A DNA stretch of 64,000 nucleotides from Acidocella aquatica (GCF_030160635.1 NZ_BSOS01000088.1:1-64000); one strand, 5' to 3'. Shown: positions 1-8,659, numbered from the stretch's first letter. A program made the numbers and translations. The notes: generated by a model from the letters alone, not told the origin.

Positions 1-66
1 CGACATCGAGGGCGTATGAATGGCACCCGTGACCGCGCAGCTGATGATGACTTTGTTGTCGTGCAT
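1..66 (-). CDS. Beta-keto acid cleavage enzyme (BKACE/DUF849), 5' end only
   Basis: Only the first 22 codons are inside the window, reading leftward from ATG at 66 off the left edge. The translated start (MHDNKVIISCAVTGAIHTPS) matches the very conserved N-terminus of the BKACE family, whose enzymes use acetyl-CoA to cleave beta-keto acids such as 3-keto-5-aminohexanoate or dehydrocarnitine. A ribosome site (GGGGAG, about 8 bases before ATG) supports the start. The substrate cannot be told from this fragment. Dehydrocarnitine-type BKACEs yield betaine, which would fit the methylamine catabolism further along, but that is inference only. Confidence 0.7.
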   Translation of the reverse strand, partial: MHDNKVIISCAVTGAIHTPSMS

Positions 67-207
67 AGAATATCTCCCCTCGGACGCAACCTGCGCCCGA
101 TATATTACAATGTTGTACGCTTGTATATGGTAATCTGCCTAGCTTATCCGCGGGCTTTTTGTCACAACCCGGCGCCCCAAGCCAGCACGCGCGGCGCGCT
201 GGAGATG
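67..207. promoter_or_regulatory. Intergenic region with small inverted repeat upstream of the BKACE gene
   Basis: This AT-rich stretch lies between the leftward Pcm-esterase gene and the leftward BKACE gene and must carry the latter's leader. It contains TACAA-TG-TTGTA at 106-117, a short two-fold symmetric site that could be a repressor operator. I could not place a convincing -35/-10 pair. A GC-rich hairpin at about 180-200 lies just past the end of the Pcm-esterase gene but has no T-run. Confidence 0.3.
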
Positions 208-2205
208 TCACAAACCAAAGGGATAGGTATCGGGTAGCCCCTCAAGCTCTTTGGTCTCGAAGGGGGTCACCGCCTGGGTTGAATCGAACCAGACATACTC
301 GTCGAATTGCTCCGGCAGAACGGCCTGGAAATAATGGCTGCCGCGTTCGGTCTCCGGCCGGTAAATGACACCTATCGCCCGTTCCAGATGGGGGGTCAGC
401 AGTTTAGCGCGCGCCCGCGGGGCTGACTCGGCGCGCAACGGCAGCATAAAGCGTGGATGGCCGGTTTCATGGCAAAGCCGCTCATAGCTTTGTGGAAGCG
501 ATGGGCGCACGGATTTGATCTCCATCACGCCGTCCCAGCTGGAAGCCGCGGCCACTGTTCCTGAATGGGTGCCAAAACCTATGGCATAGGCGCCATCGCC
601 AAAACTGCCTTTGCACAATTGGCCGATGTTGAACTCGCCGCGCGCCGCCATCTCCGTCGCCGCGGCATTGCCGATGTGGGAGTTATGCGCCCAGACGATG
701 GCCTTGGCGTCCGTGCCATGAAAATCCAGCAGCGCCTTCAATGTCTCGAACATATGGTTGTCGCGCAGATTCCAGGAGGCGCGGCTGCCCTGATACATGA
801 TCCGGTAATACCGCTCGGCATCGCTCACCAGCCGGGCGTTTTGCATCGCATCCATGAAGCGTTCACCATCGTGCACGGTATAGTCGCTCTGTTTGCGCAC
901 GATATCCTCAAGCATGCGGACCACCTCAGCCTCGCAGTTCCGCAAATTTCCGTTCGACGCCGCGCGGCCATATGTCGCGGGGTCACTTTGCCAGGGCGTC
1001 AGGCAGCCATATCGCTCCCGTGCGATCTTCGCGGAATCCGGATCGACTTCATCCAGATATTTTAGAATTACGCCGATGGAGGTGTAGAGACTGTAGAGAT
1101 CAAGCCCATAAAACGCGATCCGCCGGGGGGCGGCATAATTTTTATTATGGGCGTGCAGCCAATCCACGAACGAGCGCATCTCCTTGTTGCGCCACATCCA
1201 GGCCGGGAATCGCGCAAATGCCGTCCATTCACTGGGCGGATATTCAAAATGGCGCACATAATGGTCAAGGCGCGCCACATCGGGCCAGTCGCCTTCGATC
1301 GCGACAAAGCGGAAGCCTTTGCGTTCTATCAACTCCTGGGAAATGCGCTGCCGCATCAGATAAAACTCGGCTGTGCCGTGGCTCGCTTCACCAAGCAACA
1401 CAATTTTCGCATCACCGATCCGCTCCAGCAGCCTCTCGAGATTTGCCTCGCCGATTGAGCCGAACGGTTCAGCCGCAACGGAAATGGCGCCCACGATATC
1501 CGCCTCGGCCAATCGCCGCCGCGCCGGGCCTGGCTCTGGCGGAGCCGGCGCATTTTCCTCGCTCCAGCCCTCATTGCCAATGAGCGGCACAAACCGGACA
1601 TCGGCGAGGTCCTCGCTTTTGAAAGCGCCGCCGGGGAGCCTGGTCACGCGCACAAGCTCCTGGGCGCGCGGATTGATGCCCACCGGAATGACCAGCCGGC
1701 CGCCGATCTTCAGTTGTTCCTTAAGCGATTGCGGAACCTCCGGCCCGCCTGCCGTGACGATGATGGCATCATAGGGTGCCTCCGGGGGCCAGCCCAGGCT
1801 GCCATCGGCATGCAGGACATGGATATTGTCATAGCCAAGAGCCTTCAGCGCCGCGCTTGCCGTCTCGGCCAGTTCGCCGATGCGCTCCACCGTGTAGACC
1901 TGCGCCGCAATTTCGCCCAGCACAGCCGCCGCGTAACCCGAGCCGGTGCCGATTTCGAGAATTTTCTCACCGCCCGCCAGACCGAGCGCCTCCGTCATCA
2001 GCGCCACGATATAGGGCTGGGATATGGTCTGGCCCGCCGCGATGGGAAGCGGCGAATCCTCATAGGCAAATTCCCGAAGCCGGTCTGAGATAAAAGCTTC
2101 CCGCGGCACTTTGCGCAACGCCGCCAATACCAGGCTGGATTTGATTCCACGCGCTTCTATCTGATTTTCCACCATATCCGCACGAAGCTGCGAAAGGTCA
2201 CGCAT
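208..2205 (-). CDS. Fusion of protein-L-isoaspartate O-methyltransferase and erythromycin-esterase-type domain
   Basis: Predicted 665 aa with two domains. Residues 1-210 are a Pcm methyltransferase with the SAM-binding motif EIGTGSGY at 84-91; this family repairs isoaspartyl damage in proteins. Residues about 240-650 are an erythromycin-esterase/succinoglycan-biosynthesis domain with the family's key residues: E273 and H276 in GEASHG, E304 in AIEGDW, and H506 in WAHN. I chose ATG at 2205 because GGAGG sits 5 bases before it and the Pcm homology starts there; the longer frame to 2313 has no ribosome site. Whether the esterase half acts on macrolides is unknown. Many such domains sit in non-resistance proteins, so resistance should not be assumed. 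Confidence 0.85.
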   Translation of the reverse strand: MRDLSQLRADMVENQIEARGIKSSLVLAALRKVPREAFISDRLREFAYEDSPLPIAAGQTISQPYIVALMTEALGLAGGEKILEIGTGSGYAAAVLGEIAAQVYTVERIGELAETASAALKALGYDNIHVLHADGSLGWPPEAPYDAIIVTAGGPEVPQSLKEQLKIGGRLVIPVGINPRAQELVRVTRLPGGAFKSEDLADVRFVPLIGNEGWSEENAPAPPEPGPARRRLAEADIVGAISVAAEPFGSIGEANLERLLERIGDAKIVLLGEASHGTAEFYLMRQRISQELIERKGFRFVAIEGDWPDVARLDHYVRHFEYPPSEWTAFARFPAWMWRNKEMRSFVDWLHAHNKNYAAPRRIAFYGLDLYSLYTSIGVILKYLDEVDPDSAKIARERYGCLTPWQSDPATYGRAASNGNLRNCEAEVVRMLEDIVRKQSDYTVHDGERFMDAMQNARLVSDAERYYRIMYQGSRASWNLRDNHMFETLKALLDFHGTDAKAIVWAHNSHIGNAAATEMAARGEFNIGQLCKGSFGDGAYAIGFGTHSGTVAAASSWDGVMEIKSVRPSLPQSYERLCHETGHPRFMLPLRAESAPRARAKLLTPHLERAIGVIYRPETERGSHYFQAVLPEQFDEYVWFDSTQAVTPFETKELEGLPDTYPFGL

Positions 2206-2412
2206 AACGCCTCCATCTGGCCCGCCATCACCCCGATGGTGAAAATCCGGACCATTCCCGCACAATGGCCGCCCGAGAATTTTTTGGACGGATCGATCAA
2301 AGATCACCGTCACCTATAATCATAAATTGGTGGAAATCTCCTTGATTGAAATCAATGTTGCACCGCAGCAGGCGCCCTCCGTGCCTTCATCCGCCGCGCC
2401 ATAACCGGACAG

Positions 2413-2430
2413 TATTATGCTAGCATAATA
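2413..2430. promoter_or_regulatory. Perfect 18-bp palindrome, probable operator
   Basis: The 18 bases TATTATGCTAGCATAATA equal their own reverse complement. The site ends two bases before the -35 hexamer of the promoter for the Rieske oxygenase gene, a position where a bound dimeric regulator would control RNA polymerase. Size and symmetry suit a MarR- or TetR-type repressor. The MarR gene at 5.2 kb is the nearest candidate. Confidence 0.6.
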
Positions 2431-2432
2431 TA

Positions 2433-2460
2433 TTGACTTTCCCATGACGGATCGTATGCT
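2433..2460 (+). promoter_or_regulatory. Sigma-70 type promoter for the Rieske oxygenase gene
   Basis: TTGACT (2433-2438) and TATGCT (2455-2460) are separated by 16 bases. The start codon follows 45 bases later at 2505. The 18-bp palindrome lies immediately upstream. Confidence 0.6.
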
Positions 2461-2504
2461 GGCGCAAAAGCCCCTTGGGGCCGAAAAACGGGAGTTGCCA
2501 GAGC

Positions 2505-3884
2505 ATGCCGAAGATCGCCCCAGCCTATCGCGATACCTCAGCGCCAAGCTATCAGGAGGTCATTAAGCATGATCCGCGGCCGGCCCCCGCGCTGTTTACC
2601 GCCTATTCCGAAGCCGCAATCGACGTGCCGGGCGTGCCGCGCTCCCAATATACCAGCCCCGAGTTCGCCCAGGCGGAATTGGAGCGCATGTGGCCGCGCG
2701 TCTGGCAAGTGGCATGCCGCGAGGAGCAAATTCCCGAAACCGGTGACCTTGTGGTCTATCACAGCCCCGGTGCCTCGCTGCTCATCGTCCGCAGCGGACC
2801 CGATGAAATCAAGGCATTTTACAATAGCTGCCTGCATCGCGGCATGCAGCTTTGCGCGCATGACACCAGCGTGCAAAAACTCACCTGCCCGTTTCACGGC
2901 TTTGCCTGGAACCTCGATGGCAGCCTGGCGCATGTCCCGGCGCGTTGGGATTTTCCACAACTCGAAGAAGCAAAATTCAACCTGCCCGAAGCGCGCACCG
3001 GCCGCTGGGGCGGGTTTGTGTTCATCAACCGGGACCCGGATGCAGCGCCGCTGGAAGACTACCTCGCCAATCTGCCGGAACACTTTGCCGATTGGCCGCG
3101 CGAGAGCGTTTATCTGGCGCAGATGATCCACAAGACAATGAATGCGAACTGGAAAACCTGCATTGAGGGATTTATCGAATCCTTCCACCTCGCCGGCATT
3201 CATTCGCAGGCGCTGCCATTTGGCGGCGACGCCAGCACGCAATATGATGTCTGGCCCGGCAACGAGACAATCAGCCGTTTTCTCGAACCCGTCGGCGTGC
3301 AGAGCGATCAGTATCCCCGCAGGCTGAATGAGCAGGAGATCCTTGAAGCCTCGCTCGCGACCGTGTTTGGCGGCAGTGAATTTCCACAACTGCCCAAAGA
3401 CATGCGCGCCCGCACATTCCTTGCCACCGCGACGCGCCAGGCGATGAGCGCGGCGGATGGCCGCGATTATAGCACGCTCTCGGACACGGAAGCGGCGGAC
3501 GCGATGCAATATTCGGTATTCCCGAATTTCGTCCTGTTCCGCTCCCTTACCTATCCTTATGCCTACCGGTTCACACCGGTGCGCGATAATCCGAATCAAG
3601 CCGTGTTCGACTTCATGATTTTTAAGCCAAAGCCGCAAGACGGATCGCCGGTACCCGAAACGGAGCATGTGGATTTAGGCCCCGGCGACAGTTTCGCCGC
3701 GTGCGGCGCATTGCCGCCGTGGCTTGGACAGATTTATGACCAGGACTCGGTGGGGCTGGCAATGTGCCAAGCGGGCCTGCGCGACGGTGGCACCGCCGGC
3801 GTGATGTTCTCTGCCTATCAGGAAGTGCGCATCCGCCATCTTCATCAGACCTTGGCACGATATCTGGCAATGCCGCCGCTATAG
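2505..3884 (+). CDS. Rieske non-haem iron oxygenase, alpha (catalytic) subunit
   Basis: Predicted 459 aa. The Rieske [2Fe-2S] ligands are visible as C109-x-H111 and C128-x2-H131. The mononuclear iron site is the E225-x2-H228-x4-H233 segment. This places it among ring-hydroxylating or N-demethylating Rieske oxygenases, which need a separate reductase; none is encoded beside it. ATG 2505 is preferred over an in-frame TTG at 2475 because GGGAG precedes it by 10 bases. The substrate is not known. Glycine-betaine or related quaternary amine demethylation would connect it to the sarcosine genes, but steroid or aromatic hydroxylation is equally possible. It is followed by a strong terminator and faces a convergent SDR-like gene. 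Confidence 0.8.
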   Translation: MPKIAPAYRDTSAPSYQEVIKHDPRPAPALFTAYSEAAIDVPGVPRSQYTSPEFAQAELERMWPRVWQVACREEQIPETGDLVVYHSPGASLLIVRSGPDEIKAFYNSCLHRGMQLCAHDTSVQKLTCPFHGFAWNLDGSLAHVPARWDFPQLEEAKFNLPEARTGRWGGFVFINRDPDAAPLEDYLANLPEHFADWPRESVYLAQMIHKTMNANWKTCIEGFIESFHLAGIHSQALPFGGDASTQYDVWPGNETISRFLEPVGVQSDQYPRRLNEQEILEASLATVFGGSEFPQLPKDMRARTFLATATRQAMSAADGRDYSTLSDTEAADAMQYSVFPNFVLFRSLTYPYAYRFTPVRDNPNQAVFDFMIFKPKPQDGSPVPETEHVDLGPGDSFAACGALPPWLGQIYDQDSVGLAMCQAGLRDGGTAGVMFSAYQEVRIRHLHQTLARYLAMPPL

Positions 3885-3910
3885 CGCGATCCTGCTTTGG
3901 CGGCCTGATT

Positions 3911-3949
3911 AAAAAAAGACCGCCTCATCATTGAGGCGGTCTTTTTTAT
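3911..3949. terminator. Bidirectional rho-independent terminator
   Basis: A perfect 10-bp stem (GACCGCCTCA at 3918-3927 with TGAGGCGGTC at 3932-3941, loop of 4) is flanked by seven A on the left and six T on the right. It can end both the rightward Rieske oxygenase gene and the leftward SDR-like gene. Confidence 0.9.
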
Positions 3950-3986
3950 CTCCGGGATAACCCGGCTTTCGCCGGGCCTTTCACGG

Positions 3987-4745
3987 TCAGAACTGAACGC
4001 GTTTGGTGTAACCGCCATCAATGATGAGATTGGTGCCGGTGATATAAGATGCCGCCGGACTCGCGAGAAATGCCACCGCCTTCGCCACATCATCCGGCGC
4101 CCCGAAACGCCCCAGCGGAATCTGTGCCAGCGTGGCATCATAAAGACCCGGCATGGCTCCCTTGATCATTTCCCAGTTGCCGCCCGGATAGCTCACCGGA
4201 CCGGGAGAGACAATGTTGACGCGAATACCCTCAGCGGCCCAGGCCTGGGAGAGCTGCTTGCCGTAAGTTATAAGCGCCGCCTTGATGGCGTTAAATGCCT
4301 GAGGAATCAAAAAAGTCTCCACCGCCGCGGTGCTCGACATCAAAATCACCGAACCACTGCCGGATTTCGCAAGATAAGGCTGCAATGCCTCGCACCCATC
4401 AACCGCGCCAAGCATGTCGATTTCAAAACTCTGTTGCCAATCCTGTGTTGCGGCATTGCCCGAAGAGCTGAGGCTATGGATAAAAATATCCGCGCCGCCC
4501 AGTTTTTCGGCGAGGCCACCCAGAAAAGATTTGTAACCTTCGCGATCGGTCAGCGTAAATGCTTGCGCGATCACCTTTGCACCATTTTTCGCCAATGCGG
4601 CGCGATGCGCCTCCAAGGCTTCGGCATTACGGGAAAACATGCCGATTTCCGCACCCTCGGCCGCCAGCAATTCCGTAATCGCCTTGCTGATGCCACGCGC
4701 CGCGCCGCCGATAATAACCTTCCGCTCCTTGAGTCCTAAATCCAT
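3987..4745 (-). CDS. Short-chain dehydrogenase/reductase-like protein without the canonical catalytic Tyr
   Basis: Predicted 252 aa, the usual classical SDR length, with a Rossmann fold and the C-terminal DGG-type segment. The cofactor motif is atypical (GGAARGIS at 13-20, where the last glycine of TGxxxGIG is serine). S138 and K155 of the catalytic triad are present, but residue 151, thirteen after the serine and four before the lysine, is Phe (codon TTT) instead of Tyr. The usual catalytic Asn position also appears to be Asp (about 110). The protein may be a non-canonical enzyme or a binding protein. The start at 4745 is set by AGGAGG nine bases upstream. It lies opposite the MarR gene, about 470 bp away, and has an imperfect palindrome upstream. 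Confidence 0.8.
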   Translation of the reverse strand: MDLGLKERKVIIGGAARGISKAITELLAAEGAEIGMFSRNAEALEAHRAALAKNGAKVIAQAFTLTDREGYKSFLGGLAEKLGGADIFIHSLSSSGNAATQDWQQSFEIDMLGAVDGCEALQPYLAKSGSGSVILMSSTAAVETFLIPQAFNAIKAALITYGKQLSQAWAAEGIRVNIVSPGPVSYPGGNWEMIKGAMPGLYDATLAQIPLGRFGAPDDVAKAVAFLASPAASYITGTNLIIDGGYTKRVQF

Positions 4746-4801
4746 GTTATTATTCCTCCTGGTTTTGATTTTCCGCGCAATTTTCATGATCAGTCAGAGA
4801 T

Positions 4802-4817
4802 TAAGTATGCACGCTTA
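4802..4817. promoter_or_regulatory. Imperfect palindrome upstream of the SDR-like gene
   Basis: TAAGTATGCACGCTTA has symmetric outer TAAG/CTTA and central TGCA, with 12 of 16 positions matching its reverse complement. It is about 57 bases upstream of the SDR-like start codon and has the size expected of a MarR-family operator. Confidence 0.35.
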
Positions 4818-5065
4818 TGACCCGCAAGTGAACCACCAAAGGCAATGTTTTGAAAAAAATTTAGCGATTCCTTCTGATGCAGAAGCCACCGCCCAACAGC
4901 CGGCCGCAGTGCAGCATCACGCCCCATGGCGGCCACGCGCCGAAGCGGAAAAGCCATTTCCCGCAAGCAGCGTCCGGGCAGGCGTCAGCGTGGTTAATTG
5001 CATCGCAGAGTTTTTATCCTGCATTTTCTTAAAATTTTCCGGTAATGTGGTAATCGGCGCAATGG

Positions 5066-5094
5066 TTGCGCACAGATATATGCGAGAACATAAT
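5066..5094 (+). promoter_or_regulatory. Promoter for the MarR-family gene
   Basis: TTGCGC (5066-5071) and CATAAT (5089-5094) are separated by 17 bases and point toward the MarR gene, leaving a leader of about 120 bases. Confidence 0.5.
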
Positions 5095-5215
5095 CATATG
5101 CAGGAACAATGGATTGCCCGGCGGGCGTTCTGAAGCCCATGCTGTTCGCACCATTGCATTTAACGGCCCAGCTGATAAACCTGAACAACCCGGCTAATTG
5201 ATTGAGGAGCAGGTC

Positions 5216-5743
5216 TTGCCGCGAAGCGTTAAGGAGGGAAGGCCAGGCACCTCGCGCCGGCCCAATACCATTACAAAACCCGAAATGGACCCGGTAAAAA
5301 ACGGCGCCGCCTACATGCTCCAGGTGGTGGCGCGGCTGCAGACAACCAGCTTCATCGGCAGGGTTGCGGGAAGTGGCGTGCATCCCGCTGGCGCGTATGT
5401 ATTGCATGAGCTTTGGCGGGCAGCACCACTATCGCAGACGGAATTATCAAAACGGCTGGACATCGGCAACGCCACCGTCGGGCAGACCGTCAAGCGGCTT
5501 GAAAGCCGAGGTCTGGTCAAGCGGAAACAATCGACTGAGGACCGCCGTGTCGTCATGGTTGAGCTTACCGCAAAGGGGCGCTCACTGGAGATTTTCTTTG
5601 ACCGCGAGACCCAAGGGTTGACCGCGGAGATCAACGGCGTTCTGGGCTTGAAGGGCACAGAGACGCTAACAAAGCTGCTGACCCGTCTTGCGGATCATTT
5701 CCGCGCAAGCCTCTCAACGGATGACCCAGAGAAACCAGAATGA
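5216..5743 (+). CDS. MarR-family transcriptional regulator
   Basis: Winged helix-turn-helix protein. The segment QTELSKRLDIGNATVGQTVK is the recognition helix region and the following ESRGLVKRKQSTEDRRVV is the MarR wing with its usual D-R-R. Such proteins are dimeric repressors released by small phenolic or other ligands. The start is uncertain: TTG at 5216 has GAGGAG seven bases upstream, TTG at 5198 opens the frame, and ATG at 5285 lacks a ribosome site but fits the family's domain start. Its position divergent from the SDR-like gene makes that gene, and possibly the Rieske oxygenase gene with its palindromic promoter, likely targets. Confidence 0.85.
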   Translation: MPRSVKEGRPGTSRRPNTITKPEMDPVKNGAAYMLQVVARLQTTSFIGRVAGSGVHPAGAYVLHELWRAAPLSQTELSKRLDIGNATVGQTVKRLESRGLVKRKQSTEDRRVVMVELTAKGRSLEIFFDRETQGLTAEINGVLGLKGTETLTKLLTRLADHFRASLSTDDPEKPE

Positions 5744-5850
5744 CGCGATAATTCACGGCAACTTCTGATTTTCTGGTAAATTTCAAAGCACAATGAAAAC
5801 CACGGGCCGCAAATCATGTCGCCGGCAGAGGCACGCAGGATGGAGCTACG

Positions 5851-7047
5851 TCACGATGTCCTCATGCCCCGCGCCATCCGCGCTGTTAGTAAAATCAGCA
5901 GAAAACCACCGGCCATTGCCAGCGCCCCGATGCTGAACAGCAGACCGTAGCTGCCCGTTACACGAAACAGATGCGACAGCAGCGCCGCGGCAATTGCCTG
6001 CGTCACCGAATAGACCATGGCCGCCAGCCCCCAATCCGCCGCGAGCCGGGCCGAGGGCACCATGCCCGCAATGGCCCCTGCCACCAGCATCACCGTTCCC
6101 AATGCCACCGCTCCAACACAAATGGCGGATAAAACCAGTGCCGCGGCAGCATGCGTGAATAGCGGTATCGCAACGGCGAAGCCCATCACCAAAAAACCGC
6201 TGCCCAATGCAGGCAGAAAGCCGAACCGGTCCGCAACCCGCCCCAACACAGGCGGGCCCAGCATGGCCGCCACGCCAACCCAGGCCGCCATCATCGCGCC
6301 AGCCGCTACGCCGCGCCCCAAGCCAAGCGCCACGAAACTGGACCAGAAGAGCATGTGTGGCATGAATCCAAGCGCTGCGAGCGCATAGGCGGCGATCAGC
6401 ACCACCACAGCACGCGGCGGCAAGCCATTGGCAACATGCCGGGGCGCCGGTTCAACGCGCGAGTCTGGCATTATCAACGCCACGGCCAGCGTCGCCACCG
6501 CGCATAAAATACCCAGCGCACTCCAGGTAAAAGCCAGCCCGCGGAGCAGGAGATGCGGCATCAGCAGCGCGCTGAAGGCCGTGCCCGCGCCCATCCCCGA
6601 AAACGCGAACCCGCTCACCCGTCCGCGCACCGCGGCTGGCACCCTGCCCACAACCGATGACGCCATCAGCACCATTATGATCCCACCGGTCACGCCAGAG
6701 ACCAAACGCCAAAGAGCAAACCAAACCCAACCCCAGTTCAACGCGCAGCATAACGTCGCGGTGGCCGTGACGCCCATTGACAGCACCATCGCAGGTTTCG
6801 CCGGATAAGAGCGGCGCCACGCCCTGGCCACCGCCACGCCGATGAAATATCCTGCGAGATTCGCGGTGGCAAACCAAAAGGCGTCCGCGGCGCTGTACCA
6901 ATGCGCCTGGGCCAGCGCCGGCACGAGCGGCGCGAAGCTGAAGCGGGCAATGCCGATACCCACAAACATGGCCAGCAAGCCGCTGAGCGCGGCACGGGCG
7001 ACAGGAAAGGACGGCGCCGCCGCCGTTATCAATGCCGCTTGGCGCAT
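5851..7047 (-). CDS. YbfB/YjiJ-family MFS transporter
   Basis: About 398 aa with some twelve hydrophobic segments. The N-terminus (GIGIARFSFAPLVPALAQ) and the following GYFIGVA segment are typical of the YbfB/YjiJ branch of the major facilitator superfamily. The substrate is unknown. ATG 7047 is preferred; a TTG at 7089 would add 14 residues. It lies downstream of sdaA on the same strand after a 244-bp gap and could be read through from the sarcosine operon. It converges with the MarR gene. Confidence 0.8.
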   Translation of the reverse strand: MRQAALITAAAPSFPVARAALSGLLAMFVGIGIARFSFAPLVPALAQAHWYSAADAFWFATANLAGYFIGVAVARAWRRSYPAKPAMVLSMGVTATATLCCALNWGWVWFALWRLVSGVTGGIIMVLMASSVVGRVPAAVRGRVSGFAFSGMGAGTAFSALLMPHLLLRGLAFTWSALGILCAVATLAVALIMPDSRVEPAPRHVANGLPPRAVVVLIAAYALAALGFMPHMLFWSSFVALGLGRGVAAGAMMAAWVGVAAMLGPPVLGRVADRFGFLPALGSGFLVMGFAVAIPLFTHAAAALVLSAICVGAVALGTVMLVAGAIAGMVPSARLAADWGLAAMVYSVTQAIAAALLSHLFRVTGSYGLLFSIGALAMAGGFLLILLTARMARGMRTS

Positions 7048-7291
7048 GAAGAGCTTTCTGGCTGGTCTCGCGTTATCGTTGAATATCAACGGAAATTACC
7101 AACGCCCGGGATAAAATTGGCGCGGGAGTTTCGGATGCCCTTGCGGATATCCCGAAATAACCACGATGCGAACAACATATTTCGTCAACAGGCCGGTTTG
7201 GATAACCGGGAGGACATCCGTGCCAGGCCATATGCGCCTCCGCAATGGGCAACCAGGGCGGCAAAATGCAGAAAAAATCCCTGAAAAATCT

Positions 7292-8659
7292 TCAACATTC
7301 GATAAAATTCGCGGCAAGTCCGCCGAGTGATGTTTCCTTGTATTTTGAGTTCATGTCCGCGCCGGTTTGGCGCATCGTTGCAATAACCTGATCGAGCGAG
7401 ACGAAATGGGAACCATCGCCGCGTTTGGCCAGCGAGGCCGCGCTGATCGCCTTGATGGCGCCAAACGCATTGCGCTCGATGCAGGGTATCTGCACCAGCC
7501 CGCCAATCGGGTCGCAGGTCATGCCCAGATGATGCTCCATGGCGATCTCTGCGGCGTTTTCCACCTGCTCGTTGCTGCAGCCACGCGCCGCCGCCAGCCC
7601 GGCGGCCGCCATCGATGCCGCAACCCCGACCTCACCCTGGCAGCCCACTTCAGCGCCGGAAATCGAGGCATTGGTCTTGAACAATCCGCCGATCGCGGCA
7701 GCCACGAATATGAAATTCCGCATGCCCTCGTCCGACGCGCCAGGGCACATCGTACGGTAATAGCGCAACACCGCGGGTATGACACCAGCAGCGCCATTGG
7801 TCGGCGCGGTGACGATCCGCCCGCCGGCCGCATTTTCCTCGTTCACCGCCATGGCAAACAGGCTGACCCAGTCCATCTTCTCATGCGGGGCCATGTCGTT
7901 GCGGTTTGTATCGGCTTCAAGCCGTTCGTGCAAAGCTCTGGCGCGGCGCGGCACCTTCAACGCGCCTGGCAACAGGCCCTCGCCACACAACCCCCTGTCG
8001 ATCACGGCCATCATGATGGCAATCATCCGATCCACATACGCAATAACCTCCGCCTCCGGGCGGAGCGCGAATTCGTTTGCGCGCACAATCGCAGCGATCG
8101 TCAACCCCGTCTCCCGGCCTATGCGCAAAAGATCAACCGCATGATCGAATGGATAAGGCACCGGCGCTAAAATCGCGCCGCGTTCGCCTGGCTGGTCCTC
8201 GCGCACCACAAACCCGCCGCCAACCGAACACCAGCGCTCCGCGGCAAGGCAGGCGCCGGTGTCATCCAGCGCCTCGAACGCCAATGTATTGGGGTGGCGC
8301 GGCGCCGGTGTTTCACGGTCAAATGTGATATCGGTTGCGGGGATAAACGGAATTTCCCTTCCACCTAATGCGAGCCTGCCACGTAGCGAAATATCCGCGA
8401 CCAGGGACTCCGCGCGGCCGGGGTCCACTGTATCGGGCAATTCGCCGGCCAGCCCAAGAACAACCGCCTTGTCCGTGGCATGCCCCTTGCCCGTCCACGC
8501 CAGCGAACCAAACAGCGTAACGCGCAGCCGCGCGACGCGCGCAGCCACCCCCGCCGCCATCAATCCTGCAACAAAATGATTGGCCGCACGCATCGGCCCC
8601 GTGGTGTGCGAAGACGATGGGCCTATCCCGGCCTTGAACAGCTCAAATACGCTTATCAT
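7292..8659 (-). CDS. sdaA: L-serine ammonia-lyase (iron-sulfur type, single chain)
   Basis: 455 aa, full length for the one-chain bacterial enzyme that converts L-serine to pyruvate and ammonia. It opens with the SDH-beta domain (GIGPSSSHTTGPMRAA) and continues into the SDH-alpha domain with TAPTNGAAGVIPAV. Conserved cysteines in GCQGE, TCDPIGG and IPCIER are the expected ligands of the oxygen-sensitive [4Fe-4S] cluster. The gene starts 3 bases after the soxG stop, so it is the last gene of the sarcosine operon. There it would drain the serine made from sarcosine carbon into central metabolism. Confidence 0.95.
   Translation of the reverse strand: MISVFELFKAGIGPSSSHTTGPMRAANHFVAGLMAAGVAARVARLRVTLFGSLAWTGKGHATDKAVVLGLAGELPDTVDPGRAESLVADISLRGRLALGGREIPFIPATDITFDRETPAPRHPNTLAFEALDDTGACLAAERWCSVGGGFVVREDQPGERGAILAPVPYPFDHAVDLLRIGRETGLTIAAIVRANEFALRPEAEVIAYVDRMIAIMMAVIDRGLCGEGLLPGALKVPRRARALHERLEADTNRNDMAPHEKMDWVSLFAMAVNEENAAGGRIVTAPTNGAAGVIPAVLRYYRTMCPGASDEGMRNFIFVAAAIGGLFKTNASISGAEVGCQGEVGVAASMAAAGLAAARGCSNEQVENAAEIAMEHHLGMTCDPIGGLVQIPCIERNAFGAIKAISAASLAKRGDGSHFVSLDQVIATMRQTGADMNSKYKETSLGGLAANFIEC

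Larger units (their letters stand above)
4746..5215. other. 470-bp divergent regulatory region between SDR-like gene and marR
   Basis: No gene of convincing length was found here. The region is less GC-rich than its surroundings and must hold the promoters of both divergent genes. An imperfect inverted repeat lies at 4802-4817 and a promoter for the MarR gene at 5066-5094; both are listed separately. Confidence 0.6.

Noticed and set aside
208-2205. Reading the Pcm-fusion gene as a macrolide-resistance gene
   Set aside because: The esterase-type domain is widespread in proteins not linked to resistance; family membership alone does not show this activity.
2320-2547. 75-codon minus-strand frame upstream of the Rieske oxygenase gene
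   Set aside because: It covers the promoter and palindrome, has no ribosome site and no recognisable protein features.
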